DNA from: Rhizobium leguminosarum
GTDB lineage: Bacteria > Pseudomonadota > Alphaproteobacteria > Rhizobiales > Rhizobiaceae
Assembly: GCF_001652265.1 (NCBI RefSeq)
Contig: NZ_LWBS01000419.1
Span: 1-51,898, forward strand
Direction of reading: 5' to 3'
DNA length: 51,898 nucleotides
Of this stretch, positions 10,529 through 18,611 are shown in pieces. Positions within the stretch are counted from its first letter, which is position 1. Each line of letters starts with the position of its first letter. The translations under genes and the position numbers were made by a program. The notes below the pieces were generated by a model. That model saw only the letters and a program-made list of their open reading frames with translations, searched no databases and was not told where the DNA came from.

Positions 10529-10676
10529 CCCCTCTGCCCTGCCGGGCATCTCCCCCACAGGTGGGGAGATCGGCTGGACGCACCGATTTCCCCAAATAAT
10601 CGGCGTCGCAGCTCGATGAACCGCAACAGGTGGCATCTCGCCACCTGTGAGGGAGATGGCCGGCAGGCCAGAGGGG
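10529..10676. repeat. Palindromic intergenic element of about 150 bp
   Basis: The outer arms, CCCCTCTGCCCTGCCGGGCA (from 10529) and its near-complement ending at 10676, pair over about 26 bases with few mismatches. Inside are two smaller hairpins: ATCTCCCC near 10549 with its complement, and CAGGTGGC/GCCACCTG at 10627-10647. The modular, nested structure is like the RIME-type elements of Rhizobium. The 388-base gap between the two neighbouring genes holds only this element and the promoter region of the TetM-like gene. Confidence 0.8.
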
Positions 10677-10734
10677 ACTCACAGGGTATGCCCCTTCCTC
10701 ATGTCGGTCCTCGAGCTTGACCCAAAGAAGCGCT

Positions 10735-12000
10735 TTACCCCTCCTCCCGCATCGTCTCTCGCTGGGTGATCAGCCGGGCGCTGTGCTGGCCGCTGAGATA
10801 AATCCACAGCCAGCTCCAGGCGACGGAGAAGCGCGAGCGGGTGCCAATCAGGAAGTAGATATGGGCAAGGCCCCAGATCCACCAGGCGAGCCAACCCTTT
10901 AGCTTGATCCGGCCGAAATCGATGATCGCAGCACTCTTGCCGATTGTCGCCAAGCTGCCCTGATGCCAGTAGCGGAAGGGCGCCGGCGCCGGTTTGCCGG
11001 ATATGCGGGCGCGGATCACCTTGGCGACGTATCCGCCCTGTTGCTTGGCGGCGGGCGCAATGCCTGGCACCGGCCTGCCGTCCTCGCGCATGACGGAGGC
11101 GGTATCGCCGACGACGAAGACGTCGGGCAAACCAGGCGCGCTCAGATCCTTCTCGACCACGACGCGGCCCGCCCGGTCGGCCGCAACGCCGAGCCACCTT
11201 GCCGCCGGCGAGGCGGTGACGCCGGCTGCCCAGACGATCGTCCGGCTGGCAACGAAGGTCTCGCCGATCTTCACGCCGTCGGCGTTGCATTCGGTCACCG
11301 GCTTGCCGAGATGGATCTCGACCCCGAGCTTCTCCAGCGCCTTCTGCGCATAGGCCGAAAGCTCCTCGGCGAAGGTCGGCAGCACCCGCGGGCCGGACTC
11401 GACCAGCACGACGCGCGTCTTGCGCGTGTCGATGTTGCGGAACTCCTTGGGCAGCGTGAAATGCGCGAGCTCGGCAATGATGCCGGCCAGCTCGACGCCG
11501 GTCGGCCCGGCCCCGACGATGGTGAAGGTCAGCAGCGCGTCGCGCACGGCAGGATCGCTCTCCATCTCCGCCTTCTCGAAGGCGAGCAGCACGCGCCGGC
11601 GGATCGTCGTCGCATCCTCAAGGGTCTTCAAGCCGGGCGCCACCGGCTCCCATTCGTCGTGGCCGAAATAGGCATGCGTCGCCCCGGTCGCCAGCACCAG
11701 CGTATCGTAACCAAGAGTCATGCCGTTGCTTAAGGAAACCGTCTTCGCACCGCTGTCGACGCCGGTGATCTCTCCGAGCAGCACCGTTACGTCAGGCCGG
11801 TCGGCATAGAGGCGGCGGATCGGCCAGGCGATCTCCGAGGTGGAGAGAATGGTGGTCGCCACCTGATAGAGCAGCGGCTGGAAGAGATGGTGATTGCGGC
11901 GGTCGACCAGCGTGATCCTGACACCGGCATCCTTCAACCCGTTGACGAGCTGCAAACCGCCGAAACCGCCGCCGACAACGACGACATGATGATCGCTCAT
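10735..12000 (-). CDS. Type II NADH:quinone oxidoreductase (NAD(P)/FAD-dependent)
   Basis: A 421-residue single-subunit flavoprotein that passes electrons from NADH to quinone without proton pumping. The FAD motif is VVVVGGGFGGLQLV at the N-terminus, and LYQVATTILSTSEIAWPIR, typical of NDH-2, follows. The NADH motif FTIVGAGPTGVELAG is near residues 162-176, and VFVVGDTAS closes the FAD site near 297. The C-terminus has an amphipathic or membrane-attaching segment rich in tryptophan (LAWWIWGLAHIYFLIG). It stands alone, with a palindromic element downstream and an Lrp-type regulator upstream on the same strand. The symbol ndh would be reasonable by homology. Confidence 0.92.
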   Translation of the reverse strand: MSDHHVVVVGGGFGGLQLVNGLKDAGVRITLVDRRNHHLFQPLLYQVATTILSTSEIAWPIRRLYADRPDVTVLLGEITGVDSGAKTVSLSNGMTLGYDTLVLATGATHAYFGHDEWEPVAPGLKTLEDATTIRRRVLLAFEKAEMESDPAVRDALLTFTIVGAGPTGVELAGIIAELAHFTLPKEFRNIDTRKTRVVLVESGPRVLPTFAEELSAYAQKALEKLGVEIHLGKPVTECNADGVKIGETFVASRTIVWAAGVTASPAARWLGVAADRAGRVVVEKDLSAPGLPDVFVVGDTASVMREDGRPVPGIAPAAKQQGGYVAKVIRARISGKPAPAPFRYWHQGSLATIGKSAAIIDFGRIKLKGWLAWWIWGLAHIYFLIGTRSRFSVAWSWLWIYLSGQHSARLITQRETMREEG

Positions 12001-12109
12001 GACCTACCCCTTTTGCGCCATTTCGCTCAAAGCCAATGTGGCCTTCGCCGCGTTAGTTGCAACTGCCGTTTCAGCATACCTCCCCTGCATCCCGGTCGGT
12101 GGAGCCGGC

Positions 12110-12574
12110 TCAATCGGCATACCCCACGGGGATCGCCGTGCCGCCCTTCAGAAGCTCCATCGAGATCGAGGCCGAGACGTCGAAGAGCTCGATCTTGCGC
12201 ACGATCTGCTTGTAGATCACGTCGTAATGCTCGACGCGCGGCAGCACGATCTTCAGGATGTAGTCGTGATTGCCAGTCAGCCGGTGCGCTTCGACGATCT
12301 CGGGAATGTCGCTGATGATCCGGCGGAAGGTCTCGGTCCATTCGTCGGAATGATGCGCCGTCTTGACCAGGGCGAAGACCGTTGTCGGCACGCCCATCTT
12401 TTCCCGGTCGAGCACGACGATGCGCCGGGCGATATGGCCGCTCTCCTCCAGCCGCTGGATGCGCCGCGAGCAGGCCGATATCGAAAGCGCCACTCGCTCG
12501 GCAAGATCGGTCACGGATATGCCGGCATCCTTCTGCAATATATCGAGAATGCGCCTGTCGCGATCATCCAGCAT
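12110..12574 (-). CDS. Lrp/AsnC family transcriptional regulator
   Basis: A 154-residue protein with the full two-domain Lrp layout. The N-terminal helix-turn-helix covers residues 1-60 (LDDRDRRILDILQKDAG, then VALSISACSRRIQRLEE). The C-terminal RAM/ligand domain has GNHDYILKIVLPRVEHYD near residues 98-115. It is divergent from an Asp/Glu racemase gene with 157 bases between the start codons, and that gap contains a perfect inverted repeat. The likely role is amino-acid-responsive control of the racemase and of itself. The effector is not known. Confidence 0.92.
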   Translation of the reverse strand: MLDDRDRRILDILQKDAGISVTDLAERVALSISACSRRIQRLEESGHIARRIVVLDREKMGVPTTVFALVKTAHHSDEWTETFRRIISDIPEIVEAHRLTGNHDYILKIVLPRVEHYDVIYKQIVRKIELFDVSASISMELLKGGTAIPVGYAD

Positions 12575-12607
12575 GTGTCAAACGCAAGCCTTTCGCCTTA
12601 TTTTTGC

Positions 12608-12635
12608 ATGGTTTTGCCAATCAGCGCAAAACCAT
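12608..12635. promoter_or_regulatory. 10-bp perfect inverted repeat, candidate Lrp-type operator
   Basis: ATGGTTTTGC and GCAAAACCAT flank the 8-base spacer CAATCAGC. The site is 34 bases upstream of the lrp-type start codon and about 97 bases from the racemase start, so one dimer could govern both genes. Confidence 0.6.
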
Positions 12636-12731
12636 ACCACATATCTTACGCAAGAGACAAACAACGCAAACACACCGCACCGAGATTGCGGCATCATTTT
12701 CGAAGGTTCAGAAGCATGGGAGCTTGAAGAA

Positions 12732-13451
12732 ATGGAAATGATCGGACTGATCGGCGGCATGAGTTTCGAAAGTTCGGCGGTCTATTACCGCCTCGTCAAC
12801 GAGATGGTGCGCGACCGCAAGGGTGGCCTCGCCTCGGCTGAACTCATCCTGCATTCGGTCAATTTCGAAGAGATCGTCGCGCTCCAGAAGGCCGGAGACT
12901 GGGATATGGCCGCCTCGCGCCTCGGCGACGTGGCGCTGCGCCTGCAGATCGCCGGCGCCCGCTGCATCCTCATCTGCACCAACACCATGCACCTGATCGC
13001 CGACAAGGTCGCAGACAAAATCTCCGTGCCGCTGATCCACATCATCGACGAGACGGCAAAATCGCTGCATGCGAGCGGCCGCAAGCGCCCGCTGCTGCTT
13101 GCCACCCGCTACACGATGGAGCACGGCTTCTACGGCGACCGCATGAAGGGCCTCGGCCTCGACATCATGGTGCCCAATGCCGGCGACCGGACCACCGTGC
13201 ACGACATCATCTTCAACGAACTCTGCGCCGGCAAGGTCCTCGACAGCTCGCGCGAGAAGCTGATGGCGGTGATATCACGCGCCATCGACAACGGCGCTGA
13301 CAGCATCATCCTCGGCTGCACCGAGATCTGCCTGATCCTCGATCCCGACCACCTGCCGCTGCCGGGCTTCGACACCACCGCGATCCATGCGCGGGCGGCA
13401 GTCGATTTCGCGCTCGGCGCGGACGAAGCGGCAGAAGAAGAAGCCGCCTGA
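12732..13451 (+). CDS. Aspartate/glutamate racemase family protein
   Basis: A 239-residue cofactor-independent racemase of the Asp/Glu family. It begins IGLIGGMSFESSAVYYR. The two catalytic cysteine regions are visible as ILICTNTMHL (about residue 81) and IILGCTEICLIL (about 196). The usual length is 230-250, so it is complete. ATG 12732 has GGGAG nine bases upstream. ATG 12738 is a possible alternative start. The product may make D-aspartate, D-glutamate or another D-amino acid. The divergent Lrp-type regulator suggests control by an amino acid. The exact substrate is not shown by the sequence. Confidence 0.9.
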   Translation: MEMIGLIGGMSFESSAVYYRLVNEMVRDRKGGLASAELILHSVNFEEIVALQKAGDWDMAASRLGDVALRLQIAGARCILICTNTMHLIADKVADKISVPLIHIIDETAKSLHASGRKRPLLLATRYTMEHGFYGDRMKGLGLDIMVPNAGDRTTVHDIIFNELCAGKVLDSSREKLMAVISRAIDNGADSIILGCTEICLILDPDHLPLPGFDTTAIHARAAVDFALGADEAAEEEAA

Positions 13452-13461
13452 TATTGCCATG

Positions 13462-13482
13462 TTAGTTGACTCAGTCCACTAA
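13462..13482. promoter_or_regulatory. 21-bp imperfect palindrome, candidate MarR-type operator
   Basis: TTAGTTGACT and AGTCCACTAA face each other around a central C with two mismatched positions. The site lies between the racemase stop and the MarR-GNAT gene, upstream of the first of two GATCTCC palindromes. Confidence 0.4.
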
Positions 13483-13493
13483 ATACAGGACAA

Positions 13494-13511
13494 GATCTCC
13501 ATCTGGAGATC
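13494..13511. promoter_or_regulatory. GATCTCC...GGAGATC palindrome, copy 1
   Basis: GATCTCCATCTGGAGATC is palindromic except at its centre. A second copy, differing by one base, lies at 13659-13676 just before the MarR-GNAT start codon. A palindromic repeat element lies between the two. Confidence 0.55.
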
Positions 13512-13518
13512 TTTGCCG

Positions 13519-13651
13519 GACTGCTGACAAAGTCGGCCAACTCCTCTTTCGTCATGCTCGGGCTTGTCCCGAGCATCTGCAACCGGTGCAGCAGATCCTC
13601 GGCACAAGGCCGAGGATGACGCCGAGTGAAGAGCACGGTTCGTCAGCAGTC
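13519..13651. repeat. Palindromic intergenic element between two operator-like copies
   Basis: The element is bounded by the perfect inverted arms GACTGCTGAC (13519-13528) and GTCAGCAGTC (13642-13651). Inside are GTCATGCTCGGGCTTGTCCC and GATCCTCGGCACAAGGCCGAGG hairpin-forming parts, which look like commonly dispersed rhizobial intergenic palindromes. Genome copy number was not checked. Confidence 0.75.
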
Positions 13652-13658
13652 TGACCAG

Positions 13659-13676
13659 GATCTCCATTTGGAGATC
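13659..13676. promoter_or_regulatory. GATCTCC...GGAGATC palindrome, copy 2, overlapping the ribosome site
   Basis: GATCTCCATTTGGAGATC ends three bases before the start codon at 13680 and contains the GGAG ribosome site of the MarR-GNAT gene. A protein bound here would block expression, so autoregulation is plausible. Confidence 0.55.
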
Positions 13677-13679
13677 ATC

Positions 13680-14597
13680 ATGTCTAACCTATCGCTCATC
13701 GAAACCGCTCGCGATTTCAACCGGTTCTATACGAACTTCCTCGGCCTCTTGAACAAGGCCTATCTCGACACCCCCTTCACGCTGACGGATGCCCGCATCC
13801 TCTTCGAGGTCGGCTCGCGCGATGGCGTCAGCGCCGCCGCACTTGTCCGCGACCTGCAGCTCGACCCGGCCTATCTCAGCCGCATCCTCAAGCGTTTCCG
13901 CGCCGAGGGGTTGATCGAGACCAGCCCTGATCCGGCCGATCTTCGCAGCCAGGTCATCATTGTCACTAACCAGGGACGAGAGACGTTCGAGGAGCTCGGC
14001 CGGCGCTCCAATGCGCAGATCGCCGCCCGTTTCGACCGCCTGGCGAGCGGCGAGCCGGAGGCGGCCGTCTCCGCCATGTGCACGATCCGCGCCCTGCTCG
14101 ACCCGGCGGCAAAACCTGCGCCGGCCATCATCCGCGCCCACCGCGCCGGCGATATTGGCTGGATCGTCCAGAGCCAGGGCCGCTTCTATGCCGAGGAATA
14201 TGGCTGGGATCTGCGCTTCGAGGCGCTGGTCGCCGAGGTCGCCGGAAAATTCCTCGCCAATTTCGATCCGGCCAAGGAATATTGCTGGATCGCCGAGCGC
14301 GGCGGCGTCAATGTCGGTTCCGTCCTCGTCACCAATGGCGGCGACGGCATCGCCAAGCTCCGCCTGCTCTATGTCGACAAATCAGCCCGCGGCCTCGGGC
14401 TCGGCAAATTGCTGGTCGACGAATGCGTCCGCTTCTCAAAACAGAAGGGCTACCGCGAGCTTTCGCTCTGGACCAACGATATGCTGGAGGCCGCCCGCGC
14501 CATCTACGTCAAGGCAGGATTCCGCCTTGTCTCCGAGGAGAGACATCGCATGTTCGGCCCCGAAGCGAACGGCCAGAACTGGGTGCTCGATCTCTGA
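13680..14597 (+). CDS. MarR regulator fused to a GNAT acetyltransferase
   Basis: A 305-residue two-domain protein. Residues about 1-145 form a MarR winged helix (ARDFNRFYTNFLGLLN, LDPAYLSRILKRFRAEGLIE and the wing SPDPADLRSQ). Residues about 150-305 form a GNAT N-acetyltransferase with the acetyl-CoA loop SARGLGLGKLLVDE near residues 238-252 and ARAIYVKAGFRLVSEE near the end. The fusion suggests that one protein both senses a compound and acetylates it or a target. ATG 13680 is chosen because GGAG precedes it and the MarR fold starts there. Two palindromes upstream are candidate operators. Substrate and targets are unknown. Confidence 0.9.
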   Translation: MSNLSLIETARDFNRFYTNFLGLLNKAYLDTPFTLTDARILFEVGSRDGVSAAALVRDLQLDPAYLSRILKRFRAEGLIETSPDPADLRSQVIIVTNQGRETFEELGRRSNAQIAARFDRLASGEPEAAVSAMCTIRALLDPAAKPAPAIIRAHRAGDIGWIVQSQGRFYAEEYGWDLRFEALVAEVAGKFLANFDPAKEYCWIAERGGVNVGSVLVTNGGDGIAKLRLLYVDKSARGLGLGKLLVDECVRFSKQKGYRELSLWTNDMLEAARAIYVKAGFRLVSEERHRMFGPEANGQNWVLDL

Positions 14598-14629
14598 GTT
14601 TGCTGCGTCGCAGAAATTTCACTTGATTT

Positions 14630-14645
14630 GGAAACGTTCGTTCCC
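14630..14645. promoter_or_regulatory. Candidate TetR operator
   Basis: GGAAACG and CGTTCCC surround the spacer TT, an inverted repeat with one mismatch. It ends 12 bases before the TetR start at 14658, which suits self-repression. Confidence 0.45.
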
Positions 14646-14657
14646 TAATTAGGCGCC

Positions 14658-15281
14658 ATGACCGTTGCCAATCTCACACCAGAAGCAAAAACCCGCAGCC
14701 GTGGCCGTCCGCGCGAGTTCGATATGGACGCAGCGCTGGATGCGGCGCTCCGCGTCTTTTCCGAACGCGGCTATCACGCCGCCTCCATCAGCGAGTTGGC
14801 CGAAGCAATGGGTCTTGCTTCGGGGAGCATCTACAAGGCATTCAAGGATAAGCGCGGCATCTTTCTCGCTGCTTTCGCCCATTATCGAAAACTCGGCCGA
14901 CGGCGTCTGGAAGCGATGATCGCGTCTGCGAAGACTGGTCGCGAGAAGGTCTTCCAGATGGTGATGTATTATACCGAGCTCTCCTATGGCGAGGCCGGCC
15001 GCAAAGGCTGTCTCGTCGTCGGCGGCGCCAACGACTTCGCCCTGCTTGACGAGGAAGCCGCGGTCCACGTTGTGGCTGCCTTTGGCGCGGACGAAAAGCT
15101 GATGGCCGATCTCATCCGCATCGGCCAGGCAGACGGCACCATTCCGAAGACGGTGGATCCGGATGCCGCCGCCCTCGCCTTCCTCTGCTTTACCAAGGGC
15201 CTGCGCGTCATCGGCAAAACAGGGCGCAGCAGGGAAGAGATGCTGTTTGCGGCCGAGGCCGCGATGAAGCTCGTGACCTGA
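14658..15281 (+). CDS. TetR/AcrR family transcriptional regulator
   Basis: A 207-residue regulator with a basic lead-in (RSRGRPREFDMDAAL), the helix-turn-helix YHAASISELAEAMGLASGSIYKAFKDKRG at about residues 37-65, and a C-terminal ligand domain with KGCLVVGGANDFALLD. The likely target is the MFS transporter gene that starts 82 bases downstream on the same strand. Such regulator-pump pairs usually respond to the compound exported. The start codon has only a weak ribosome site (AGGCG), and the operator-like repeat stands just before it. Confidence 0.9.
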   Translation: MTVANLTPEAKTRSRGRPREFDMDAALDAALRVFSERGYHAASISELAEAMGLASGSIYKAFKDKRGIFLAAFAHYRKLGRRRLEAMIASAKTGREKVFQMVMYYTELSYGEAGRKGCLVVGGANDFALLDEEAAVHVVAAFGADEKLMADLIRIGQADGTIPKTVDPDAAALAFLCFTKGLRVIGKTGRSREEMLFAAEAAMKLVT

Positions 15282-15363
15282 ACAGTCCACAGTCAAGGAT
15301 CGGGTGGCCGCAGCCAGCATTTTTGCATTCAATCCTTTCAATCTTTGAATACCGGAGTTTCTG

Positions 15364-16572
15364 ATGAGCATTTCAGCCACCACGCCGGATAAGGCCATTT
15401 CCAGAGCGCTATCCCCCTGGCTAACTTTCCTTTTCGCCGCCGCCTGCGGGCTGGTGGCCGCCAATCTCTATTACGGCCAGCCGCTGGCCGGCCCGATCAG
15501 TGCCGATCTCGGCTTCACGCCTGCCGCCACCGGCCTGATCGTCACGCTAACGCAGATCGGCTACGGCCTCGGCCTGCTGCTGATCGTGCCGCTCGGCGAT
15601 CTCACCGAAAACCGCCGTCTGGTGTTGATGCTGATCGCCGTCTCCGCCGTTGCGCTCATCGGCGCGGCGCTGTCTTCGACGCCCACGGCCTTCCTCGTCG
15701 CTTCGCTCTCTATCGGTCTTTCATCGGTCGCAGTTCAGGTCCTGGTTCCTTTCGCTGCCAACATGGCGCCGGATGCAACGCGCGGCCAGGTCGTCGGCAA
15801 CGTCATGAGTGGCCTGCTCTGCGGCATCATGCTCGCCCGCCCCTTCGCAAGCTTCGTCGCCGAGGCCTCCTCCTGGCATGTGGTCTATTACATCACCGCA
15901 GCGCTCATGCTCGTGCTCGCCGTCGTCTTGCGCATCAACCTGCCGGTTCGCGTGCCGAAGACGAAGCTGCGCTATGGCGAACTCCTCGCCTCGATGGGCC
16001 ATCTGGCACTGACCTCGCGCGTGCTGCAGCGCCGGGCGCTCTATCAGGCGGGCATGTTCGGCGCCTTCAGCCTGTTCTGGACGACGACGCCGCTGCTGCT
16101 CGCAAGCCCGGCCTTCGGCCTGACGCAGAACGGCATCGCCCTCTTCGCCCTCGCAGGTGCTGCCGGCGCCGTTGCCTCACCGATTGCCGGCCGGCTTGCC
16201 GACCGCGGCATGACGAAGATCGCCTCGACGCTTGCCATGCTGCTCGGCATGGCCGCCTTCCTGATCAGCCATTTCGCCGCAGACGGCTCGCTTACCGCCC
16301 TGCTGCTTTTGACGGCAGCGGCGATCCTCCTCGATTTCGGCGTGACCACCAATCTCGTGTGCGGCCAGCGCGCCATCTATGCGCTGAACCCGGAACACCG
16401 CAGCCGGCTCAACGGCCTGTTCATGGCGACCTTCTTTGCCGGCGGCGCGCTCGGCTCGGCGCTCGGCGGCTGGGCCTATGCGACCGGCGGCTGGACGATG
16501 ACCGCCTGGATCGGCTTCTGCTTCCCGGCGCTGGCCTTCCTGCTGTTCCTGACGGAAGGACGCGGCAAGTAA
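15364..16572 (+). CDS. MFS transporter, drug/metabolite efflux type
   Basis: A 402-residue 12-helix major facilitator. The first helix ends in AANLYYGQPLAGPISADLGF, a stretch shared by a branch of putative multidrug or metabolite exporters. GDLTENRRLVL is the loop 2-3 motif A region, and a long cytoplasmic loop lies between helices 6 and 7 around residues 195-220. It probably uses the proton gradient to export a small molecule. The TetR gene directly upstream is the likely regulator. The substrate is not predictable. Confidence 0.9.
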   Translation: MSISATTPDKAISRALSPWLTFLFAAACGLVAANLYYGQPLAGPISADLGFTPAATGLIVTLTQIGYGLGLLLIVPLGDLTENRRLVLMLIAVSAVALIGAALSSTPTAFLVASLSIGLSSVAVQVLVPFAANMAPDATRGQVVGNVMSGLLCGIMLARPFASFVAEASSWHVVYYITAALMLVLAVVLRINLPVRVPKTKLRYGELLASMGHLALTSRVLQRRALYQAGMFGAFSLFWTTTPLLLASPAFGLTQNGIALFALAGAAGAVASPIAGRLADRGMTKIASTLAMLLGMAAFLISHFAADGSLTALLLLTAAAILLDFGVTTNLVCGQRAIYALNPEHRSRLNGLFMATFFAGGALGSALGGWAYATGGWTMTAWIGFCFPALAFLLFLTEGRGK

Positions 16573-16619
16573 GGCGCCATCAGAATCCAGGATCGAACAC
16601 CTGAAACCTTGACAGAGCC

Positions 16620-16647
16620 GCCTTATGGATGCCCACATCCATAAGGC
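16620..16647. repeat. Perfect 12-bp hairpin downstream of the MFS gene
   Basis: GCCTTATGGATG and CATCCATAAGGC form a perfect stem around the loop CCCA. No T-run follows on the plus strand, so it is not a standard rho-independent terminator. It may protect the 3' end of the transporter mRNA or bind a protein. Confidence 0.6.
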
Positions 16648-16705
16648 AGCGTATTCATCTGTTTGAGAGCTGCGGAATTTTCGCCTTTTTGCATGGGATT
16701 CCGGC

Positions 16706-16936
16706 ATGGAGATAGACGAAGAGAAAATCGACGATGCCGTTCTCGCATTGTTATGGCTGACGCTGCATGACGGAGACCGTGCCTGGAAGGGTTTTGACTG
16801 GGGCGTGATGGACCGTTTGCATCAGAAGGGTCTGATTGCAAATCCCGCGGGCAAGGCCAAGTCTGTGGTTCTGAGTGACGAAGGTTTGCGACGATCGGAG
16901 GAACTGTTCCGCGCTCTGTTTATGCGATCGACCTGA
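16706..16936 (+). CDS. DUF6429 family small protein
   Basis: A 76-residue protein with the DUF6429 pattern: MEIDEEKIDDAVLALLWLTL, then AWKGFDWGVMDRLHQKGLI, then KSVVLSDEGLRRSEELFRALF. The family looks like a small winged-helix-type fold without a known role. It starts at an ATG after GGCATGGAG context with a modest ribosome site. It is convergent with the HxlR regulator, with 21 bases between the stops. No function is assigned. Confidence 0.82.
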   Translation: MEIDEEKIDDAVLALLWLTLHDGDRAWKGFDWGVMDRLHQKGLIANPAGKAKSVVLSDEGLRRSEELFRALFMRST

Positions 16937-16957
16937 TAGTCCAATTTATCAGTGGCA

Positions 16958-17374
16958 CTAGCTGTTGGCGGAATCGAATTGCGAACGCGCGGCGCGAACC
17001 GCACCATGGTTTGCTTCCGCCCAGTTCAACAGTTGCGCCAGCGTCTGGTAAAGCGAGCGGCCGAGTTCGGTCATCGAATATTCCACGCTCGGCGGCTTGG
17101 TCGGGAATACTTCGCGGTGGATGTAACCGTCCCTCTGCAGGTCGCGCAGCGTCTGCGTCAGCATGCGCTGCGAAATATCGGGGATCATCCGCCGCAGCTC
17201 GCCGAACCGATAGGGCCGATCCGCCAGCACATCGAGGAGCAGCGTCGACCATTTGCCGCCGATCTGCTGCATCATGTCCCTGACCGGGCAATTGCCGAAA
17301 TCGAGGCCGGCAAGATCGATCTCGCGCCGCGTCCCCGGCATCCTGTTCTTCAAGCTGAGGACTGCACCGCTCAT
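16958..17374 (-). CDS. HxlR family transcriptional regulator
   Basis: A 138-residue winged-helix regulator of the HxlR family. The pattern is the conserved cysteine [20 protein letters not shown] near residues 28-48, then [21 protein letters not shown] and the wing [21 protein letters not shown]. The conserved cysteine allows thiol-based redox or quinone sensing, as in QorR. It is divergent from a QorB-like quinone reductase gene with 123 bases between the starts, the same pairing as E. coli ytfH/ytfG. The most likely role is repression of that neighbour until an electrophile modifies the cysteine. Confidence 0.92.
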   Translation of the reverse strand: MSGAVLSLKNRMPGTRREIDLAGLDFGNCPVRDMMQQIGGKWSTLLLDVLADRPYRFGELRRMIPDISQRMLTQTLRDLQRDGYIHREVFPTKPPSVEYSMTELGRSLYQTLAQLLNWAEANHGAVRAARSQFDSANS

Positions 17375-17497
17375 CTGCTGGTTCCCTTTTGGTAACGTAC
17401 AGCCGAAAAACTGCCTCCTTTACACCGCCAAGTCAATTCCTATTCTAGCGTTACTCTCTTTTTGAGACCACCGCTGAAACATAGAAGGAAACGACTT

Positions 17498-18385
17498 ATG
17501 AGCGAAACCATCCTGGTCACCGGCACTGCCGGGCAGCTCGGCCAGCGAGTCATCCATCACCTCATCGAGACCGACAAGGTCGCTCCCGGTAATATCGTCG
17601 CGGCCACGCGCAGCCCGGAAAAGCTCTCCGAGCTCGAAAAGAAGGGTGTGGTCACCCGCAAGGCCGATTTCGATGACGCGGCTGGTCTGGAGAAGGCTTT
17701 CGCTGGCATCGACCGTCTGCTGATCATCAGCACGGACGCACTGGACACTCCCGGCAAGCGCCTCGCCCAGCACAAGGGCGCCGTCGCGGCGGCCGTGAAG
17801 GCTGGCGTCAAGCACATCGCCTACACCTCGATGCCAGCGCCGGACAATTCGCTCGTCACTTTCGCGCCCGATCATCTCGGCAGCGAAAACGCCATCAAGG
17901 CAAGCGGAATTGCCCATACGATCATCCGCGATGCCTGGTACCACGACAACTATCTGCACGGCATGCCGCACAACCTGCAGGGCGGCAAATGGTACAGCGC
18001 CACGGGCGACGGCAAGATCTCGACCATCTCGCGTGACGACTGCGCCCTGGCGATCGCCGCAGCCCTTGCCTCCGGCACATCCGAGAGCGCCACCTATACG
18101 GTAACCGGCACCCAGTCGCTGAACAGCCGGCAGATTGCCTCCATCGTTTCCGACGTCGCCGGCAAGCCGCTCGAAGTGATCGACGTCACCGACGAACAGC
18201 TCGGCCAGGGCATGCGCGGCGCCGGCCTTCCCGGTTTCGTCGCCGACATGCTGGTTTCTGCCGACGCCAACACCCGCGCCGGCAATTTCGACATCGTCAC
18301 CGAAGACTTCACCAAGCTGACCGGCAAACAGCCGCAGCCGCTGAAGGATTTCTTCGTCGAACACAAGGCGGCCCTGACCGCCTGA
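17498..18385 (+). CDS. NAD(P)H:quinone oxidoreductase, NmrA-like SDR (QorB/YtfG type)
   Basis: A 295-residue atypical short-chain dehydrogenase that would reduce quinones with NADPH. The Rossmann motif TGTAGQLGQRV covers residues 8-18. The KADFDDAAGLEKAFAGIDRLLIIST block and the segment AYTSMPAPDNS are typical of the QOR2 group. ATG 17498 is preferred over an upstream in-frame ATG because AAGGAA lies 8 bases before it and the fold begins immediately. A stable hairpin follows the stop. The divergent HxlR gene is the probable regulator, and together they form a quinone or electrophile defence unit. Confidence 0.92.
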   Translation: MSETILVTGTAGQLGQRVIHHLIETDKVAPGNIVAATRSPEKLSELEKKGVVTRKADFDDAAGLEKAFAGIDRLLIISTDALDTPGKRLAQHKGAVAAAVKAGVKHIAYTSMPAPDNSLVTFAPDHLGSENAIKASGIAHTIIRDAWYHDNYLHGMPHNLQGGKWYSATGDGKISTISRDDCALAIAAALASGTSESATYTVTGTQSLNSRQIASIVSDVAGKPLEVIDVTDEQLGQGMRGAGLPGFVADMLVSADANTRAGNFDIVTEDFTKLTGKQPQPLKDFFVEHKAALTA

Positions 18386-18399
18386 GCCAACGCTTGTCG

Positions 18400-18432
18400 C
18401 CCCTGTCCTTTGGTTTAACCTAAGGACAGGGG
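18400..18432. terminator. Stable hairpin after the quinone reductase gene
   Basis: CCCCTGTCCTT pairs perfectly with AAGGACAGGGG, and the loop carries GGTT/AACC, which extends the stem. It begins 15 bases after the stop. There is no T-run, so termination is plausible rather than certain. The 226-base gap to the next gene (a convergent one) holds nothing else I recognise. Confidence 0.5.
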
Positions 18433-18611
18433 TGCAGTAGACACCGATCTTGACTGCAAAAAGCTTCATTCCAGCTGCGCCATTCACGACGAAGACGCCC
18501 CGCGGCTGGATTCTGCAACAAGAACGTGACCGAGGGACCGCTGGAGAATACCGCGCTGATTCTCGAAACGAGATCGCCAGACGGCTTCATGACACAGGAA
18601 ATAGCCGCTCC

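Noticed and set aside
16620..16647. Rho-independent terminator after the MFS gene
   Set aside because: The stem is perfect, but there is no T-run on either side. It is recorded as a hairpin only.
17375..17497. HxlR operator between hxlR and the qorB-like gene
   Set aside because: GTAAC and GTTAC pieces are present, but no convincing symmetric site could be defined by eye.
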